From an uncultured Flammeovirgaceae bacterium (GTDB taxonomy: Bacteria; Bacteroidota; Bacteroidia; Cytophagales; MED-G16), in contig CAJXDN010000007.1 in assembly GCA_913052485.1 (NCBI GenBank), positions 1 to 55,319 of the forward strand: a DNA stretch of 55,319 nt. The letters are read 5' to 3'. A model generated the notes under the pieces. It made no database searches and was not told the origin of the DNA. It saw only the letters and a program-made list of their open reading frames with translations. This document shows, in pieces, positions 52,161-55,319 of the stretch; position 1 is the stretch's first letter; each line of letters opens with the position of its first letter. A program made the position numbers and the translations under genes.

Positions 52161-53035
52161 AAAATCAAAATGTGTTAGCTTGGTTTTTGTTGCTTTTGCT
52201 AGCTGTAATATGGGGTAGCTCTCCAATTCTCATAAAGAAAGCATTAATCCAGCTTGATCCCTTCGAAATTGGTGCCCTCAGACTCAGTTTAGCTTCTATA
52301 GTCTTAATGCCATTTCTATATAAAAACCTGAAGGAAATTAGGAGAGGTGATTACTTTATCTTATTTATTTCAGGAGTTGTAGGAAGTGTAATTCCTTATT
52401 TTCTTTACCCAATTGCTCAAACTAGAATTGATAGCGCGACCTCAGGAGTTCTAACTTCACTCACCCCTTTTTTTGCTCTTATAATTGGGGTTATTTTTTA
52501 TAAACTTAAAGCTACAAAAAATAATATTTTTGGTTTGGTTTTTGGCTTTTTAGGAACCTCTATTTTAATATTATTTTCTAGCTCAACAGATGGTTTTAAG
52601 GCTGATCTTTTTGGTTTATTTGTTGTTGCTGCTACCCTATTATATGGCATCAATCTCAATCTCGTTAAGTATCACCTGAGCCACCTAAAGCCAATAACTA
52701 TAACTAGTTTCTCCATAGTCTCAATTCTACCAATCACCTTATATATTTTATTTGCAAATACTGAGTTTTTATCTCATCTAGAGAATATTAACCAATTTAA
52801 AAATGAATTTACCTACGTATTTATTCTCGGGGTTCTTGGGACTTCAATAGCCACATTAATCTTTTATAATTTAATTAAAATTAAGGACACTGTTTTTGCC
52901 TCTATGGTCACATATTTGATGCCGATAGTAGCTATTGCCTTTGGGGTACTAGATGGTGAAAAAATAAACCTAACTCAACTTCTAGGTATGCTTCTAATAT
53001 TGTTAGGTGTTTATGTTAATGGAAGAAAAAACTAG
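52157..53035 (+). CDS. EamA-family (DMT superfamily) metabolite exporter
   Basis: A 292-residue inner membrane protein with ten hydrophobic helices in two EamA repeats. The first repeat opens with LLLAVIWGSSPILIKKAL (about 13-30) and ends before ATKNNIFG; the second begins near DLFGLFVVAATLLYGIN and ends LLGMLLILLGVYVNGRKN. Substrates in this family range from amino acids to nucleosides, and nothing nearby tells which one. It starts within the dusB stop and ends in a terminator that overlaps the convergent gene. Confidence 0.88.
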   Translation: MKNQNVLAWFLLLLLAVIWGSSPILIKKALIQLDPFEIGALRLSLASIVLMPFLYKNLKEIRRGDYFILFISGVVGSVIPYFLYPIAQTRIDSATSGVLTSLTPFFALIIGVIFYKLKATKNNIFGLVFGFLGTSILILFSSSTDGFKADLFGLFVVAATLLYGINLNLVKYHLSHLKPITITSFSIVSILPITLYILFANTEFLSHLENINQFKNEFTYVFILGVLGTSIATLIFYNLIKIKDTVFASMVTYLMPIVAIAFGVLDGEKINLTQLLGMLLILLGVYVNGRKN

Positions 53036-53964
53036 GCCACTTCCCAGGCCTTTTTCATAAGTCTTTTAGTGAGTGCTATTCCATCCATCTCTGAGTGGCT
53101 TGTGCCTTCATATTCAATAGAGACATAACCCCCATATCCAAAGTTTTTTACGATTTTCATCATTTTGAAAAAATCTATCTCTATACAATTACCCTCCTCA
53201 TCAAAGTTTATCGACTTTGCACTAACACTTCTAGCAAAAGGAAGTAACTCCTGAACTCCTTTATATTTATCATACTCAACCGCACAACCTCCCAAAGCCC
53301 CCCAATCCGATAATTGTTCTGGTTTGGATCTAATACAAAAATTACCAAAGTCCGGTAATGTACCTATATTATTTAATTTGGAATTTTTAATGACATCTAC
53401 GAGCCATTTTGCATCTGACGAATACCCACCATGGTTCTCAACAATAACATCAATTCCAAAAGGCTTAGAGAACTCTCCTAGGGCAAATAAAGATTCTGAT
53501 GCATACTTACTAACCTCTGACTCACTACCTCTTCCAGCTGCATTTACCCTTATATGATCACAACCTATAAACTGTGCTGCCTCTACCCATTTCTTATGAT
53601 TTTCAACTGCCTTATTTCTTTTTCTATAATTTGATTCGCCTAAGTTTCCTTCGTTATCGATCATGATCAATAAGTTCCTTACCCCAATTCCGTTAGAGCG
53701 TTGCTTCAACTCTGAAAGATAGCTTTTGTTTTTAGCCTTATTGTGAAAAAATTGATTCACGTATTCAACAACTTCAATACCGAATTGCTCCTTTGCTACT
53801 TTAGCAAAATCTAAATTATCCAACTTACCAGAATTAATAGATTTATTTAATGACCACTGTGCTAAACCTATTTTAAGGGGGGCACTTGAATTTCCATATA
53901 AATTACCTGAAGATAATAATGGGATCGATAAAAGAGAATTCTTTATAAATTTTCGTCTAAACAT
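53032..53964 (-). CDS. Secreted sugar-phosphate isomerase/epimerase-like TIM-barrel protein
   Basis: A 310-residue protein of the xylose isomerase-like TIM-barrel family. The N-terminus MFRRKFIKNSLLSIPLLSSG has a twin-arginine type signal (RRKFIK), so it is probably exported folded by Tat. The barrel shows LKIGLAQWSLNKSI (about 30-43), GCDHIRVNAAG, DVIVENHGGYSSD with a metal-binding Glu and His, and GYGGYVSIEYEG near the end. Relatives in Bacteroidota work in sugar breakdown, but the substrate is not known. Its end overlaps the EamA gene by 4 bases. Confidence 0.83.
   Translation of the reverse strand: MFRRKFIKNSLLSIPLLSSGNLYGNSSAPLKIGLAQWSLNKSINSGKLDNLDFAKVAKEQFGIEVVEYVNQFFHNKAKNKSYLSELKQRSNGIGVRNLLIMIDNEGNLGESNYRKRNKAVENHKKWVEAAQFIGCDHIRVNAAGRGSESEVSKYASESLFALGEFSKPFGIDVIVENHGGYSSDAKWLVDVIKNSKLNNIGTLPDFGNFCIRSKPEQLSDWGALGGCAVEYDKYKGVQELLPFARSVSAKSINFDEEGNCIEIDFFKMMKIVKNFGYGGYVSIEYEGTSHSEMDGIALTKRLMKKAWEVA
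53034..53055. terminator. Bidirectional intrinsic terminator
   Basis: AGGCC (53034-53038), loop ACTTCCCA, GGCCT (53047-53051), then T5 on the plus strand. On the minus strand the same GGCC stem is followed after TAG by TTTTTT (complement of the A stretch at 53025-53030). So it can end both the EamA transcript and the convergent isomerase-like transcript. The stem and loop code for the last residues of the minus-strand protein. Confidence 0.7.
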
Positions 53965-53984
53965 AATCTTTAATATATAAAAAA

Positions 53985-54866
53985 TTATTGATAGACACTA
54001 CTAAATAAAACTCCATCATAATTTTTTTCTCCAGCACTGATCTTAACAGGTAACTTATTTTCTTTTCGTGGCACTGGACAAGTGGTGAATATTGAAAATA
54101 CACATGGTGGATTTAATGATTTATTAAAATCAATGATTACGTTACCATTCTCATCTTCAGGTAAAATATACAAATACCTTCCTCCTCCATAAGTATCGTA
54201 TCCATTAGTTAAGTCCTCAAATGCAACAAAAAATTTTCCAGAAGCAGATATAGTTGGCTCAAAAGAAAAATCTTTATCACCAAAATTAAAATGAATAACT
54301 CCAGGAATAGCATCTAAATAACTATCGCCCAATATATTTTTAAAGCTTAAAACTTTAGGCATATCATATTTTTCATATCTACCCTGAATAACATAATCTA
54401 ACGAATAAGGAAAAAAATCGATCACTAACTTAGTATCTAACATTTGGTGTTTTAAATTCCTGATTCTAATAGCCTTAGATCCTGAATCCAAATGAACAAA
54501 CCAAACATAACTCCCCAACGAAAAAGAATTTTTTATATCATAAAAATTATATGAAATCCTTTCTACCTCTAAAGTGTCATTCAAGATAACCGGTAAATTA
54601 AATTTAAAAGTAATTAGTGAATCTTCAAGAATTACATTAGCTAATAACTCAGGAAGATCACCTGGAATTTTAATGTCATTTGATTCTCCTGAACCCATTA
54701 AATAGTTACCATCCTGAACTGGATAGAGTCCTGCAATATTTAGATACCCATCATCTGTAAAAAGCTCATCATATCTCTTTTTTTTCCACGAGATATGCTC
54801 TTCAGGATCTTGGGTTTCACATGCAGAAGTGAAAAGAAATGAAAAAATTAAAACTCTAAATTTCAT
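53985..54866 (-). CDS. DUF1684 lipoprotein
   Basis: A 293-residue lipoprotein from ATG 54866 (MKFRVLIFSFLFTSACETQ; lipobox TSAC). The longer frame upstream to 54974 has no signal-like start and would run through the divergent ThuA-like gene, so it is rejected. DUF1684 features are clear: LNIAGLYPVQDGNYLMGSG (about 45-63), then YGGGRYLYILPEDENGNVII, DFNKSLNPPCVFSIFTTCPV and PRKENKLPVKISAGEK. The three Cys-Pro type residues near the end are typical of the family. Function unknown. It precedes the isomerase-like gene by 20 bases and may be one unit with it. Confidence 0.88.
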   Translation of the reverse strand: MKFRVLIFSFLFTSACETQDPEEHISWKKKRYDELFTDDGYLNIAGLYPVQDGNYLMGSGESNDIKIPGDLPELLANVILEDSLITFKFNLPVILNDTLEVERISYNFYDIKNSFSLGSYVWFVHLDSGSKAIRIRNLKHQMLDTKLVIDFFPYSLDYVIQGRYEKYDMPKVLSFKNILGDSYLDAIPGVIHFNFGDKDFSFEPTISASGKFFVAFEDLTNGYDTYGGGRYLYILPEDENGNVIIDFNKSLNPPCVFSIFTTCPVPRKENKLPVKISAGEKNYDGVLFSSVYQ

Positions 54867-54891
54867 TATATTTATAAAGTTAATATATATA

Positions 54892-55319
54892 ATGATTCTT
54901 AAAATACTCTTTGCTATACTTCTATTCCCTCTGTCCCAAAAAAAGGATAAAACATTCATAAAGACAGAATACATTTCAAAAGAAAATGAATTTTCAGTAA
55001 TAGTCTTAACAGAAACGCAAGGCTATGTCCACCACGCTGCTATCAAACAAGGGATAAAACTTATTTCAAGACTTGGGAAAGAAAATAACTTTAATGTAAC
55101 CCATACAAATAGCTCAGAATATTTATCCAGTAAAATTCTAAAGAAAAATGATGTTTTAATTTTTCTATGTACAACTTTAGATGTTTTAAATGAGAATGAA
55201 GAGGAGAGAATGAAAAAATTCATAAAAGACGGAAAGGGTTTTGTTGGAATTCACTCTGCAACTGATACTGAATACGATTGGGGATGGTATGGAAAATTAG
55301 TAGGAGCTTACTTTTTAGA
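54892..55319 (+). CDS. ThuA-like domain protein, C-terminus cut off by window edge
   Basis: From ATG 54892 the frame stays open for 142 codons to the window end. A short hydrophobic N-terminus (MILKILFAILLFPLSQ) is probably a signal peptide. The rest matches the ThuA-like fold (class I glutamine amidotransferase-like): VIVLTETQGYVHHAAIKQGI, then DVLIFLCTTLDVLNENEEER and FIKDGKGFVGIHSATDTEYD, then WGWYGKLVGAYF. ThuA-like proteins in this phylum are linked to sugar use, fitting the neighbouring isomerase-like protein. It is divergent from the DUF1684 gene with 25 bases between. Confidence 0.85.
   Translation, partial: MILKILFAILLFPLSQKKDKTFIKTEYISKENEFSVIVLTETQGYVHHAAIKQGIKLISRLGKENNFNVTHTNSSEYLSSKILKKNDVLIFLCTTLDVLNENEEERMKKFIKDGKGFVGIHSATDTEYDWGWYGKLVGAYFL

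Noticed and set aside
1-55319. CRISPR arrays, insertion sequences, prophage or toxin-antitoxin pairs
   Set aside because: No regularly spaced repeats, transposase genes or inverted repeat ends were seen; the only tandem repeat is coding, in bamA.

Overview
The window looks like a piece of a Bacteroidota chromosome, most likely from a streamlined, AT-rich member of the Flavobacteriia. Four things support this. Several promoters match the Bacteroidota type (TTG, 17-23 bases, TAnnTTTG). Ribosome binding sites of the Shine-Dalgarno kind are almost absent. Typical gene neighbourhoods are present: rpsU-xerC; cvpA-hydrolase-nadK-DUF6089-uppS-bamA-ompH-ompH; purH-mreBCD-mrdA-rodA; recO-porZ. Two parts of the type IX secretion system (PorE-like and PorZ-like) are also encoded. 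Genes are packed very tightly: no gap exceeds about 130 bases and many neighbours overlap. I see no insertion sequence, prophage, CRISPR array or island; nearly everything is core chromosome.

Layout, left to right. 1-341: a truncated SMR-type transporter and tRNA-Phe, both on the minus strand. 461-6982: a conserved Bacteroidota protein, the PorE-like lipoprotein, purM, D-lactate dehydrogenase, rpsU and xerC. 6965-8453: a hydrolase and pdxJ on the minus strand. 8483-16394: a long plus-strand run from yqeY through nadK and uppS to bamA and two Skp/OmpH chaperones (envelope biogenesis). 16398-20568: a 2-oxoglutarate-type oxygenase, a DUF4399 lipoprotein, recO and porZ. 20646-21443: an unrecognised gene. 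21432-28942: rodA, mrdA, mreD, mreC, mreB (rod shape), then purH and purN. 28935-33307: the cytochrome c maturation genes ccmF, E, D, C, B. 33338-35749: cysC, cysQ, pheS. 35857-41488: a secreted unknown, two SurA-like chaperones, a membrane SpoIIE-type phosphatase and guaB. 41571-45094: a thiamine uptake locus (PnuC-family permease, small P-loop kinase, TPP riboswitch, TonB-dependent receptor). 45119-52160: prmC, ribD, fRMsr, psd, glutamate dehydrogenase, cdsA, a CPBP protease and dusB. 52157-55319: an EamA exporter, a sugar isomerase-like protein, a DUF1684 lipoprotein and a truncated ThuA-like protein.

No wholly new multi-gene system is evident. The points most worth a second look are: a run of Tyr-Gly-Gly repeats placed in a predicted surface loop of the essential assembly protein BamA; a set of promoters whose -7 box ends only 3-7 bases before the start codon, which predicts leaderless mRNAs; a TPP riboswitch lying between a kinase gene and its receptor gene; a CcmE with cysteine in place of the heme-binding histidine; a KTS instead of KTG motif in PBP2; and a strong bidirectional terminator lying inside the end of a coding region. 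Several start codons were moved from the longest reading frame to an inner ATG on the basis of signal peptides or promoter boxes. All function calls come from reading the sequences by eye; no database search was run.
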